From positions 1 through 64,000 of the forward strand of contig JAYWFU010000052.1 of NCBI GenBank assembly GCA_043778625.1: 64,000 bases of DNA. Direction: 5' to 3'. This stretch comes from JACMRI01 sp043778625. GTDB lineage: Bacteria > Bacteroidota > Bacteroidia > UBA4408. Below the pieces are notes generated by a model, which saw only the letters and a list, made by a program, of their open reading frames with translations, was not told the origin of the DNA and searched no databases. This document shows, piece after piece, positions 52,302 through 61,747 of this stretch; the first letter of the stretch is position 1; the number at the start of each line of letters is the position of its first letter. Made by a program: the position numbers and the translations under genes.

Positions 52302-52847
52302 ATGAACTTACAACACCTGCAAATTAACAAATCGTGGACATTATTCTTGGATAGAGATGGTGTAATAAACGAGCGTGTAGTAGGCGATTATGTAAAGCAA
52401 GTAGCCGAATTTGTGTTTACCCACAATGCGTTATTCGCAATTAAAAAACTAAGCAAACTTGTAGGGCATACTATTGTAGTAACTAACCAACAAGGCATAG
52501 GCAAAGGCTTGTACACTCACTCTGCATTAGCACAGGTACATGCACACATGCTAAGTAATGTAGTGGCAGTGGGTGCAACAATTGATGCAGTATATTACGC
52601 CCCCGATTTAGCAGCTGATAACAACTTACTCCGCAAACCTAATATTGGTATGCCATTGCAAGCGCAACAACAATTTACAGATATTAATTTTACTAAAAGT
52701 ATAATGGTAGGCGATAGCCTCTCAGACATGCAAATGGGGCGCAACATAGGCGCAGTATGTGTTTGGGTAGGCACTGATGTTATTGATGCACAATGGTTCG
52801 ATTATCAATTTAACTCACTATGGGAATTTGCACAGTGCAAATTTTAA
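52302..52847 (+). CDS. HAD-IIIA phosphatase (GmhB-like)
   Basis: The 181-residue protein has FLDRDGVINE (nucleophile Asp), VVTNQQGIGKG, RKPNIGMPLQAQQQF and IMVGDSLSDMQMGRNIGA, matching the GmhB / histidinol-phosphatase subgroup. Active GmhB normally has a zinc loop with Cys-rich CxH...CxC; here the same spot (YYAPDLAADNNLLRKP) has none. It likely removes the 7-phosphate of heptose bisphosphate next to the HddC-like enzyme, forming the GDP- or ADP-heptose route. It begins 14 bases after the hddC-like gene. Confidence 0.87.
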   Translation: MNLQHLQINKSWTLFLDRDGVINERVVGDYVKQVAEFVFTHNALFAIKKLSKLVGHTIVVTNQQGIGKGLYTHSALAQVHAHMLSNVVAVGATIDAVYYAPDLAADNNLLRKPNIGMPLQAQQQFTDINFTKSIMVGDSLSDMQMGRNIGAVCVWVGTDVIDAQWFDYQFNSLWEFAQCKF

Positions 52848-52853
52848 AACTTA

Positions 52854-54461
52854 CTAAACACTAGTTGTATTTTTTGGAGTTGTAGTGCTAGGCAAATATT
52901 GAAACAAAAATAAATTAAGCATTAACCCATAAAAACCAACACCTGCTTGGGTTTCAAGGGTATCTTCATTTAAAAATGATAGCAAAATAATTACTGCAAA
53001 TGCACTAAATAATTTGTTATTGCCTATCTGCTTGGCAATAAATAACCAAGCTAATACAATACACAATACCCCAATTACCCCAAACGTAGCCAAAAAAGTA
53101 AGGAATTGATTATGGGCATGAAACCAGTTTTTTTCGGCCAAAGGTACTTGTAATGCTTTATATACTTGCTGTGTAGCAACTTCTATATTACCTGTACCCA
53201 CACCTATTAATTTATGTTGCTTAAATACCTGCCAAGCGGTACGAGCAAAATATACGCGCATAACTACTGAGTGTCCGTTAGGCGTAAAACCCATTTTGTA
53301 ATTATTATACTCGTACAATAATTCGTACAAACGCCCTAATGGGTTTAATTTGTTTTGATACAAATAATTGGGCACACCTCTGTTAATGCTTGCTATTTCG
53401 GCATTTGAAAGTGCTAACACTCCACGAGCATCTTTGGTTAAATGTTTGGAAGCCAAAAAGCGTAGCACAGTATAATGTTTACCTGTTGTACGATTTTTCC
53501 CTGCAAATAAAGAGTCGCCATGGGTACGTAATAGCCAGTATTTTTTTAGTTCATCTAGGTTAACACAACTATCAATTGATGCTCCGTTTTCGCACATTCC
53601 ACCAAAGCTAGTGGTGTGGTACCCATGTTTGTATAATGTATTATTAGGCATAGTTAATACCGAATTGGGTTGGTAATAAAAGCCTGCATTTATTGTATTT
53701 ATTTTATTAATTAATACACTTACTAACATAATTAAAAGTAATGTACCAGCTACCAACCATTTAGTTTGACGGTGGACTACCGCTAAATACAATGCTCCAA
53801 CGCCCACTAACATTACAATAATAACAATACCTGTAAGCGATTGTAAGAATATTAAAAATGCTATAAACACTACAACGCCACTAGCATAATACATTTTATA
53901 ACTTGCAGTTGTAAAATAATAGTAGATGCATACTGCTACACAAAAACAAATAAATAACGAAAACCTAATGTGAGATATAAACATAGATATAGCACGAGGC
54001 TCGTGTATGTGGCTAACCACAACATTTGCCAAGCAAATAAGTATAGCTACTAAGTTAGCCAGTACAAAAAAATGTAATACCACTTTTATCATTCGGTAAT
54101 TAATAGCAGCCGTTTGCGCCATTACCAATGGTATTAATAATAGTGGTAATTTGTGGCGTAAATCGTGCAGGGCATAATGCGTAGGTGCTGAGTATAATAC
54201 GCCCAATAACGTAATACCAAAAATAGTACTGCTAGCTACTAGCTTGTATTTGTTAAGTTTAAGCAACTGCCATTTTAATTGCCAACGTGGGTCGGCTAAC
54301 CATACACCTACAATCCAAAATACACTCATGCCCGTAAGCCACTTGCTTAATGGTAGCCCAATAGCCAATAACACAAAACCAACGCTATACAAAGTATTGT
54401 GTAGCGTTGGTTTTGTAAATAATTTAATTACTGTGTTACGTGTATTTTGTAATAGTTGCAT
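52854..54461 (-). CDS. O-antigen ligase (Wzy_C) family membrane protein
   Basis: The 535-residue protein has about twelve TM segments and a large periplasmic loop (about 260-410). The WaaL/Wzy_C block appears near the second half (RTAWQVFKQHKLIGVGTGNIEV, WFHAHNQFLTFLATFGVIGVLCIV). These enzymes ligate or polymerise polysaccharide. The gene is convergent with the GmhB-like gene, 6 bases away, and ends a leftward pair with the CtpA-type protease. The substrate glycan is unknown. Confidence 0.87.
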   Translation of the reverse strand: MQLLQNTRNTVIKLFTKPTLHNTLYSVGFVLLAIGLPLSKWLTGMSVFWIVGVWLADPRWQLKWQLLKLNKYKLVASSTIFGITLLGVLYSAPTHYALHDLRHKLPLLLIPLVMAQTAAINYRMIKVVLHFFVLANLVAILICLANVVVSHIHEPRAISMFISHIRFSLFICFCVAVCIYYYFTTASYKMYYASGVVVFIAFLIFLQSLTGIVIIVMLVGVGALYLAVVHRQTKWLVAGTLLLIMLVSVLINKINTINAGFYYQPNSVLTMPNNTLYKHGYHTTSFGGMCENGASIDSCVNLDELKKYWLLRTHGDSLFAGKNRTTGKHYTVLRFLASKHLTKDARGVLALSNAEIASINRGVPNYLYQNKLNPLGRLYELLYEYNNYKMGFTPNGHSVVMRVYFARTAWQVFKQHKLIGVGTGNIEVATQQVYKALQVPLAEKNWFHAHNQFLTFLATFGVIGVLCIVLAWLFIAKQIGNNKLFSAFAVIILLSFLNEDTLETQAGVGFYGLMLNLFLFQYLPSTTTPKNTTSV

Positions 54462-54479
54462 TACTATAGCTAACGCAAT

Positions 54480-56195
54480 TTATTTCTTTTTAGTATTGCT
54501 TTTTTTATCTTTGTTTTCAATACTTGCCACAGGCTTCAACAAACTACTGTATTTATCTTTGTCATTCAATACTTCAATTGCGTTGGCAACATCAGTATCG
54601 TGTGCTAATGTGTTTTGCGTGCGCCCTTTTTGGTAGTAATAGCGTGCCACAATTTCACTTTCTAACAAGCGTTTTACCTCGACTTTAAAGGTTTCTAAAT
54701 CCTCTACTTTGTTATGTGTTAATTTAATTTTTAATGCATCGTACTCGGCTTGCGCACGGTCAAAATATTTTTCATTTTCGGCACTTTCTTTTAAGTCTTT
54801 TAATAATTTTTCGCTTTTGGTAGTATAGTCATATTCTTTGGATGCTGCGTATTCGCAAAACTCTTTATAGTCTGCATCAGTTAACGCAAACTCTTTGGCT
54901 GATGCTATTGTAGCGTGCTTTAAGCGATAGGTAGTTGCATAGTCAAACAACACACTTTTATTAGCAAGGCTAGTTGCAATTTTACTATATACTTTGGGTG
55001 TAGTTTTAATATCGGGCAATACTCCTCCACCATCGTACACGGTACGCCCACTTTTGGTTTTAAAGGGTTTCATTAAGCTGTCGGGTACTTTACCCACACT
55101 ACCATCTTCGTTACGGTTGGTATAGTCCAAGGCTTGTATGCAACGTCCGCTTGGTATATAATATTTAGCAATAGTAATTTTAAGCTGTGCGTTATAGCTT
55201 AGCTTACGAGTATTTTGCACTAATCCTTTACCAAATGTACGTTGCCCAATAATTACGCCTCTATCCAAATCCTGTATAGCGCCTGATACAATTTCGCTGG
55301 CTGATGCTGAGCCACTACTCACTAACACTGCTATTGGTACTGATTGATCCAACGGAGTATTAATTGTTTTGTACGTTTTTTCATTTTCTTTTACTTTACC
55401 ACGTGTTACTACTACTTCCTGTCCTTTATCCACAAATGTATTTACAATATTTACGGCTTCGTTCAGTAGCCCACCAGGGTTACCACGTAGGTCAAGTACT
55501 ATGCCTTTAAGATTGTCGTTCTTTTTTAAATCAATTACAGCCTCTTTAATTTCGCCCGAAGCATTTTCGGTAAATCCGCTCAAGGCAATGTAGCCAATAG
55601 TTTCGTTAAGCATACCGTGGTAGGGTACGTTTTTAATTTTAATTTCTTCGCGTGTAATTTTCTTTTCCAAGTTTTTAGTTTCTCCTTCGCGCTCTATCAT
55701 AAGCGTAACCGTAGTACCTGGCGCACCTTTGAGGAGTTTACTTACATCATCACTTTTTTTGCCTTTCATTGATTTACCATCAATTTCAATAATTTTATCG
55801 CCAGCACGTAAGTCAGCTTTAAAAGCAGGATAGTTTTCATAAGGGTCGGCTATAATTACGTAACCATTGTTGGTACGAATAGTTGATCCCACGCCTCCAT
55901 ATTGCCCAGTGGTCATAAAACGATAGTCCTCCACATCGGATTCTGGAATATAGTTGGTGTAAGGGTCTAACGACTCCAGCATTTCGTCAATGCCTTTTTT
56001 AATCATTTGCCCAGGCTTAGTTTCGTCCACGTAATACATATTTACTTCGCGAAACAGGCTTGCAAAAATATCGAGATTTTTAGCTATTTCAAAGTAAGCT
56101 TCGTCAGGTTTATTAAGTGCTAGTAACGATACAGAACCCGCTAATACTAGCGATGTAACTACTTTGCGTTTATGATTTTTGAATATTGATAGCAT
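54480..56195 (-). CDS. S41 family C-terminal processing peptidase (CtpA/Prc-like)
   Basis: The 571-residue protein has a signal or anchor, a PDZ domain (GGVGSTIRTNNGYVIIADPYEN, LRAGDKIIEIDGKSM) and the S41 core. The nucleophile Ser is in VSSGSASASEIV, and the general base Lys in GQRTFGKGLVQ. A tail after the core (about 390-571) is coiled and Lys-rich. Such tail-specific proteases act in the periplasm on C-terminal regions of proteins. It lies 18 bases upstream of the ligase gene. A TACATTTG promoter and an inverted repeat lie before it. Confidence 0.95.
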   Translation of the reverse strand: MLSIFKNHKRKVVTSLVLAGSVSLLALNKPDEAYFEIAKNLDIFASLFREVNMYYVDETKPGQMIKKGIDEMLESLDPYTNYIPESDVEDYRFMTTGQYGGVGSTIRTNNGYVIIADPYENYPAFKADLRAGDKIIEIDGKSMKGKKSDDVSKLLKGAPGTTVTLMIEREGETKNLEKKITREEIKIKNVPYHGMLNETIGYIALSGFTENASGEIKEAVIDLKKNDNLKGIVLDLRGNPGGLLNEAVNIVNTFVDKGQEVVVTRGKVKENEKTYKTINTPLDQSVPIAVLVSSGSASASEIVSGAIQDLDRGVIIGQRTFGKGLVQNTRKLSYNAQLKITIAKYYIPSGRCIQALDYTNRNEDGSVGKVPDSLMKPFKTKSGRTVYDGGGVLPDIKTTPKVYSKIATSLANKSVLFDYATTYRLKHATIASAKEFALTDADYKEFCEYAASKEYDYTTKSEKLLKDLKESAENEKYFDRAQAEYDALKIKLTHNKVEDLETFKVEVKRLLESEIVARYYYQKGRTQNTLAHDTDVANAIEVLNDKDKYSSLLKPVASIENKDKKSNTKKK

Positions 56196-56226
56196 AGTGC
56201 AATTATTTTAATTATAATGTAATGTG

Positions 56227-56266
56227 AGCGTATTTAAAATACGCTATTAATTTCATATCAAATGTA
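56227..56266 (-). promoter_or_regulatory. Promoter element and inverted repeat before the S41 peptidase gene
   Basis: Leftward TACATTTG (56266-56259) fits TAnnTTTG. Just downstream lies a 9-bp perfect inverted repeat, AGCGTATTT / AAATACGCT, with a one-base centre at 56236 (56227-56245). It could be an operator or a 5' UTR hairpin. The start codon is at 56195. No -33 TTG is clear. Confidence 0.55.
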
Positions 56267-56430
56267 GAAAAAATAGTTGGATAGTTGTAATTAGTAATCA
56301 ATAGCGTGCTAATCGATTAAAAATAAAAAAATAAGAGAACGTATTTAAGTAGGTAGTTTACAATTTAAGAATATTCACAACTGTATATTTACACTTAAAA
56401 TTTTATCTTTCGTATAAATAGTAGCAACGC

Positions 56431-56460
56431 GTTGGGGCTACACTAATTGGTAACCCCAAC
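56431..56460. repeat. Hairpin-forming inverted repeat upstream of the restriction-modification gene
   Basis: GTTGGGGCTAC (56431-56441) and GTAACCCCAAC (56450-56460) pair over 11 bp with one G-T-type mismatch and an 8-base loop. No T tract follows, so it is not a standard terminator. Resemblance to attC core sequences was considered and rejected. Confidence 0.55.
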
Positions 56461-56661
56461 AAACAAATAATATAAAACTTAAGTAATATAACTGCAGGCT
56501 TGCCTAAATTTTGTGTTAGTTAAAATTGGAGTAAACGGATTGTTTGATTTAGCAAAAGTAAGCCCTTGGATTTTTGCGGTAGAAAGTGTATAATTGTGTA
56601 CATGCAACATAAGCAGTAACACTACGAGCCCGCAATTGCACATTTAATTTTGCTAAACACA

Positions 56662-56675
56662 TAAGCCTAGGCTTA
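56662..56675. promoter_or_regulatory. 14-bp perfect palindrome upstream of the restriction-modification gene
   Basis: TAAGCCTAGGCTTA is fully self-complementary and lies 81 bases before the ATG at 56757. Palindromes of this size before restriction genes can be operator sites for controller proteins or methylation-sensitive sites. No C-protein gene is present, so this is a suggestion only. Confidence 0.45.
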
Positions 56676-56756
56676 ACAAAACCAAAAGAGCTAAATTTTG
56701 CCCCTGTACCACAACCAAAAGTTGTAAATTATAAAGAGTAAAACAACAACAAACAC

Positions 56757-59700
56757 ATGACTTTAGACCAGTACATTCAAAACATAAACCAACGCTATAA
56801 GTTAGGAAACGCCACAGAACATACTTTTCGTGGCGATTTGCAACAACTGCTCGAAAGTGTAGTGCCCGAAATTAGAGCAACCAACGAACCCAAAAGACAA
56901 ACCTGTGGCGCACCCGACTATATTCTTACCAAAAAAGAAATTCCTGTAGGTTTTATTGAAGCAAAAGATATTGGCGACAAAGACCTTGAGGGACTAAAAA
57001 AAACAGGAAACAAAGAACAGTTTGACCGTTATAAGGCCTCGTTGCACAACCTAATATTTACTGACTATTTAGACTTTCATTTATACATTGACGGAGTATT
57101 TGTAACTAAAATTGCAATTGCTCAACTACACAACGGAACCATTGTTCCGTTGCCTAACAACTTTGCTGCATTTACAAACCTTATCAAAGACTTTTGTGGT
57201 TATATTGGGCAAACGATAAAAAGCTCGAAAAAACTGGCAGAAATGATGGCGGGCAAAGCACGCTTACTTTCTGATGTTATTGAACAAGCGTTAACAAGTG
57301 ATGAAGTTAAAAACGAAAACAGCACGCTTAAAGACCAAATGAACGCCTTCAAGCAACTACTTATTCACGACATTACCCCCAAAGGCTTTGCCGACGTGTA
57401 TGCCCAAACCATTGCTTACGGTATGTTTGCGGCGCGCTTGCACGACCCTACTTTACCTACTTTTAGCCGACAGGAAGCTGCCGAGTTAATTCCAAAATCA
57501 AACCCATTTTTGCGCAAACTGTTTGGCTACATTGCAGGCCCCGATATCGACGACCGTATAAAGTGGATAGTAGATAGCTTGGTGGAAATATTTTTGGCGT
57601 GCAATGTAGCCGAGATTTTAAAAAACTACGGAAAAACAACAAAAATGGAAGACCCAATCATCCATTTTTACGAAACTTTTTTGAGTGAATACGACCCTAA
57701 GCTCCGTAAGGCACGCGGTGTGTGGTACACGCCTGCACCCGTTGTAAACTTTATTGTGCGAGCGGTGGATGATATTTTAAAAACAGAATTTGATTTGCCC
57801 AACGGACTTGCCGATAATAGCAAAATAAAAATACTAGTAGATGTACAAGGCAAAAAAACTGAACAAGAAGTACACAAAGTACAACTACTTGACCCTGCCA
57901 CAGGTACAGGAACTTTTTTGGCGGAAGTGGTAAAACACATTCACAAAAAATTTGAAGGCCAGCAAGGCATTTGGAGCAAGTATGTAGAAACCCATTTATT
58001 GCCTCGCCTCAATGGCTTTGAGTTGCTAATGGCAAGTTACGCAATGGCACATTTGCAATTAGATTTACTACTTACCGAAACAGGCTACAAGCCAACAACC
58101 GACCAACGACTTAGAGTGTATCTAACCAATAGTTTGGAAGAAAGCCACCCCGATACCGGTACCCTGTTTGCCAACTGGCTAAGTACCGAAGCCAACGAAG
58201 CCAACCATATTAAACGCGACACGCCCGTAATGTGTATTATTGGTAATCCGCCTTATGCCGTAAGTAGCACAAATAAAAATGAGTGGATTCAAAGCCTAAT
58301 TGCAGATTATAAAAAAGACTTGAATGAACGTAAAATAAATTTAGATGATGATTATATAAAATTTATACGCTATGGACAGCACTTTATTGATAAGAATGGA
58401 AGTGGCATTTTAGCATACATTTCAAACAACAGTTTTATTGATGGTATTACACATCGTCAGATGCGCAAAAATCTATTAGAAAGCTTTGATAAAATTTATG
58501 TTCTCGATTTGCACGGTAGTGCTAAAAAGAAAGAAACTTGCCCTGATGGTAGCACCGACCAAAACGTTTTTGACATAATGCAAGGCGTAAGTATAAATTT
58601 ATTTGTAAAAACAGGCAAGAAAAAACCTAACGAACTAGGTAAAGTACTACACTATAGCCTGCAAGGCATGCGGGAGATTAAATACGACTTTTTAACCCGC
58701 AACACATTACAAACACTTCCTTGGCAACAACTACAATATATTCAACCCAATTATTTTTTTGCACCTAAAAATTTTGATGGTGCAGTTGATTATGAAAAAG
58801 GATTTAAAGTAGATGAATTGTTTGAAATAAATTCAAACGGAATAGAAACACATAAAGATGAACTAACAATTCAAGATAGTCTACAAAAAATTAACGTAAT
58901 AAAAAAAGATTTTGAGAATCTTACCGAAGACGAAATAAAATTAAAATTTCTTATTTCAAAAGAAGGTAGGGATTGGAAAGTTGTGACAGCTAAAAATGAT
59001 ATTATAAAAAATAATCCACTTGTATCAAAAATCTTGTATCGCCCTTTTGATGAGCGTTATACTTTATATACAGGTACTACAAAAGGTTTTTTTGCGTGGC
59101 CTAGAAATAACGTAATGAAGGAATTTGTTGGGAAAGATAATATAGGGTTTTGTGCTAAAAGACAAAACATTCATTCCTTTTCATACGTTTTTTTGGTAAA
59201 TAAAATTACAGAGTCTTGTGTATTTGAAAGTGCATTTGCAAAAACTAATATTTTCCCTCTTTACCTTTACTCTGATACGAGTGGTCAGTTAGGGTTACAG
59301 GAAAGTAGTGAGAGAACGTCAAACCTAAACACCGAAATTATAAAACAAATTGCAGAGAAATTGGGTTTAACTTTTACGAATGAAAAAGAAACAACCAAAG
59401 GCACATTTGCACCCATTGACATTTTAGACTATATATATGCAGTATTGCACAGCCCAACGTACCGCTCAACCTACAAAGAGTTTTTAAAAATAGATTTTCC
59501 TAGAGTACCCCATCCTAAAGACAAAGAAACGTTTTGGCAATTAGTAAAACTGGGCGGAGCAATACGACAACTACATTTATTAGAAACCCCAATAGTTGAA
59601 AAATATATTACCCAATATCCAATAGATGGCAACAATGTAGTTGGTAAACCAAAATACCAAGACGGTAAAGTGTACATTAACGACACCCAGTATTTTGCCA

Positions 59701-59882
59701 ACGTGCCGCAAGTGGCTTGGGAGTTTTATATTGGAGGATATCAACCCGCCCAAAAGTGGCTCAAAGACCGCAAAGAGCGCACGCTTGAATTTGACGATAT
59801 ATTACATTATCAAAAAATAATAGTAGCACTTTATGAAACGAATAGGCTAATGAAAGAAATTGATAAGATTGAGATTAACTAA
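56757..59882 (+). CDS. Single-chain restriction-modification enzyme (type ISP/IIG-like: nuclease, adenine methylase, specificity)
   Basis: The 1041-residue protein starts with a nuclease-like domain holding a PD-ExK motif (PDY at 53-55, EAK at 68-70). A helical linker follows, then an adenine methyltransferase with motif I LLDPATGTGTFLAEV (377-391) and motif IV GNPPYA (497-501). The last 450 residues form a target-recognition region like type ISP proteins (HRQMRKNLLESFDKIYVLDLHG; YRPFDERYTLYTG; IGGYQPAQKWLKDRK). The helicase region that classic type ISP enzymes have between nuclease and methylase is absent, so it may act more like type IIG. The target site is unknown. Confidence 0.9.
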   Translation: MTLDQYIQNINQRYKLGNATEHTFRGDLQQLLESVVPEIRATNEPKRQTCGAPDYILTKKEIPVGFIEAKDIGDKDLEGLKKTGNKEQFDRYKASLHNLIFTDYLDFHLYIDGVFVTKIAIAQLHNGTIVPLPNNFAAFTNLIKDFCGYIGQTIKSSKKLAEMMAGKARLLSDVIEQALTSDEVKNENSTLKDQMNAFKQLLIHDITPKGFADVYAQTIAYGMFAARLHDPTLPTFSRQEAAELIPKSNPFLRKLFGYIAGPDIDDRIKWIVDSLVEIFLACNVAEILKNYGKTTKMEDPIIHFYETFLSEYDPKLRKARGVWYTPAPVVNFIVRAVDDILKTEFDLPNGLADNSKIKILVDVQGKKTEQEVHKVQLLDPATGTGTFLAEVVKHIHKKFEGQQGIWSKYVETHLLPRLNGFELLMASYAMAHLQLDLLLTETGYKPTTDQRLRVYLTNSLEESHPDTGTLFANWLSTEANEANHIKRDTPVMCIIGNPPYAVSSTNKNEWIQSLIADYKKDLNERKINLDDDYIKFIRYGQHFIDKNGSGILAYISNNSFIDGITHRQMRKNLLESFDKIYVLDLHGSAKKKETCPDGSTDQNVFDIMQGVSINLFVKTGKKKPNELGKVLHYSLQGMREIKYDFLTRNTLQTLPWQQLQYIQPNYFFAPKNFDGAVDYEKGFKVDELFEINSNGIETHKDELTIQDSLQKINVIKKDFENLTEDEIKLKFLISKEGRDWKVVTAKNDIIKNNPLVSKILYRPFDERYTLYTGTTKGFFAWPRNNVMKEFVGKDNIGFCAKRQNIHSFSYVFLVNKITESCVFESAFAKTNIFPLYLYSDTSGQLGLQESSERTSNLNTEIIKQIAEKLGLTFTNEKETTKGTFAPIDILDYIYAVLHSPTYRSTYKEFLKIDFPRVPHPKDKETFWQLVKLGGAIRQLHLLETPIVEKYITQYPIDGNNVVGKPKYQDGKVYINDTQYFANVPQVAWEFYIGGYQPAQKWLKDRKERTLEFDDILHYQKIIVALYETNRLMKEIDKIEIN

Positions 59883-60390
59883 CAGTATAAAATTAAACAC
59901 AAAATGATTAGAAAATTAAACGAACACCATATTACATAATTACTTAGGCTTAAAAAGACTAGTATAGGTTACCAACTAATTGAAACAAAAAGCATAATTA
60001 TTATTGTGTATTATACCTTATTTCGTGAGGATGCGAACTAAGGCGGAATGTGTTATTTTTAAATACAAATTATTTTATAATAAAGCCGTGTAATCCTCTT
60101 TTATTTCATCCCAACAAATAACAACATTACTATATTTGTGCTTAATGATAAACAACGACCCGACTTCAGATGCTATATAGCGGGTTCTTTTTTGAAATCA
60201 GATGTGACAGCTCTAAATTAGGAGTAAAATTATTACTTTTATGCTAACGAAAATTCGTTTAGGACACTACTAATTAGTAATTTTAATGGCCTATAAAACC
60301 ACTAATTTAATAGTTGATTTTGGGGTGTATTTATATAAAGAATAATTTATTAACATTACACCGAGTGTTAATCAAAAAAAAAATCAAGCC
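59883..60390. other. Gene-poor stretch after the restriction-modification gene
   Basis: About 500 bases contain no convincing protein-coding frame. It includes a promoter-like element and short hairpin described as a possible small RNA, and AT-rich palindromes near 60268-60279. The flanks of the restriction gene are thus gene-poor on both sides. Confidence 0.6.
60131..60193 (+). ncRNA. Possible small RNA unit: promoter element followed by a short transcript and terminator-like hairpin
   Basis: TATATTTG (60131-60138) is a consensus -7 element. About 20-50 bases later, ACCCG and CGGGT form a 5-bp GC stem with an 18-base spacer, followed by TCTTTTTT. This would give a transcript of about 50 bases. 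No -33 element is visible and the stem is short, so it may be a fortuitous arrangement. Confidence 0.3.
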
Positions 60391-61662
60391 ATGAATTTAC
60401 TTTTAACTAAAGCCACTATTATAGATAAAAAAAGTGCGTATCATTTGCAACAAATGGACATACATATTGTTGATGGAAGGATTATAAATATTGAAAAAAA
60501 AATTGCTAACACTACTAACGCTACTGTAATTAGTGCTAATAATTTACATGTATCTAACGGTTGGATAGATTTGAATTGTAATGTAAAAGAGCCTGGTTTT
60601 GAACACAAAGAAACGTTAGAAAGTGTTTGTGCCGCTGCTGCTCAAGGTGGTTTTACCAGTATTGTTGCCATGCCTACCACCCAGCCAATTACTGATAGTA
60701 AAAGTAATATTGCCTACATAATTAATGCCACACAACATAGCGCAGTTAACGTATTGCCCGTAGGAGCTATTACGCAGCAATGCCAAGGCAAACACTTAGC
60801 CGAATTATACGACATGCAACTAGCAGGAGCCATAGCATTTAGCGACGGTAAACGTACAATAGCTGATGCAGGGCTTGTTAGTAGAGCAATGCAATACGTA
60901 CAGCCATTTAATGGCAAATTATTTTTGCATAGCGATGATAAAAATATTTCGCTAAAAGCGCAAGCCAACGAGGGCACAGTAGCCACCACTATAGGCTTAA
61001 AAGGTGCACCAGCATTGGCTGAACATATTATGGTACAACGCAATATTATGTTAGCAGAGTATACTAATACAACTATGCACTTAAGTAATATATCAAGTGC
61101 TAAATCAATAACATTAATTAACGATGCTCGTGCCAAAGGAGTAGCAATTACTTGTGATGTAGCGGCACACTACTTGTTGTTAGACGATAGTACTTTAACA
61201 GCATTTAACAGTAATTACAAATTTTATCCGCCCCTACGCAATTCCAATAATAAGCAAGCACTTATAGTTGCATTGGCTACTAAAGCTATTACTGCAATAA
61301 CTAGCGACCATACCCCTGAGCCTACTGAGGAAAAAGACGTAGAATTTGAAAATGCGGCTTATGGTATAATAGGATTAGAAACCGCTTTTGCAGTGGCTCG
61401 CACCGCTACACATAGTACAGTACCAATTGAAGACTTAATACATACATTAACCTATGGCCCAGCACAAGTATTAGGTATACCCATTACACCTATAGCTGTA
61501 AATGAATTAGCTTGTATTACCTTATTTGACACTAGTATAGAGTGGACATTTGAAACGCAACACATACGCTCACTAAGTAACAACACTCCGTTCATAAACA
61601 CACTATTTACAGGTAAAGCATTGGGAATAATAAATAAAAATAAATACATGAAAAGCAACTAA
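60391..61662 (+). CDS. Dihydroorotase-like amidohydrolase with a degenerate metal site
   Basis: The 423-residue protein matches the class I dihydroorotase layout (LHVSNGWIDLNCNVKEPGFE, AAAAQGGFTSIVAMPTTQP, GAIAFSDGK, LFLHSDDKNI, TSDHTPEPTEEKDVEFENAAYG, GLETAF). In active enzymes the first motif is DxHxHxREPG; here it reads DLNCNVKEPG, so both metal His are gone. The later His (in LHSDD) and the Asp of SDHTP remain. It may be a non-catalytic partner of aspartate carbamoyltransferase, or a true but unusual enzyme. Bacteroidota often carry such a form. The gene is single, with no pyr genes adjacent. Confidence 0.82.
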   Translation: MNLLLTKATIIDKKSAYHLQQMDIHIVDGRIINIEKKIANTTNATVISANNLHVSNGWIDLNCNVKEPGFEHKETLESVCAAAAQGGFTSIVAMPTTQPITDSKSNIAYIINATQHSAVNVLPVGAITQQCQGKHLAELYDMQLAGAIAFSDGKRTIADAGLVSRAMQYVQPFNGKLFLHSDDKNISLKAQANEGTVATTIGLKGAPALAEHIMVQRNIMLAEYTNTTMHLSNISSAKSITLINDARAKGVAITCDVAAHYLLLDDSTLTAFNSNYKFYPPLRNSNNKQALIVALATKAITAITSDHTPEPTEEKDVEFENAAYGIIGLETAFAVARTATHSTVPIEDLIHTLTYGPAQVLGIPITPIAVNELACITLFDTSIEWTFETQHIRSLSNNTPFINTLFTGKALGIINKNKYMKSN

Positions 61663-61691
61663 ATTAGTTCCAATTACTTACTTTTTTTGAG

Positions 61692-61699
61692 TATATTTG
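61692..61699 (+). promoter_or_regulatory. Putative -7 promoter element of the T9SS protein gene
   Basis: TATATTTG fits the TAnnTTTG consensus, 48 bases before the ATG at 61748. No clear -33 element is seen. Confidence 0.5.
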
Positions 61700-61747
61700 A
61701 AAGACGTTGGATAAAATGTAGTTGTTCATATTTTAAATAAAGTAATT

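Larger units (their letters stand above)
56196..56756. other. Gene-poor stretch before the restriction-modification gene
   Basis: About 560 bases hold no convincing reading frame. The left part is the S41 promoter region. The right part contains a hairpin at 56431-56460 and a 14-base palindrome at 56662-56675. No insertion-sequence ends are recognised. It may mark the edge of a horizontally acquired segment. Confidence 0.6.

Noticed and set aside
56431..56460. attC-like integron site
   Set aside because: The arms resemble GTTRRRY/RYYYAAC only in part, there is a single copy, and no integrase gene is in the window.
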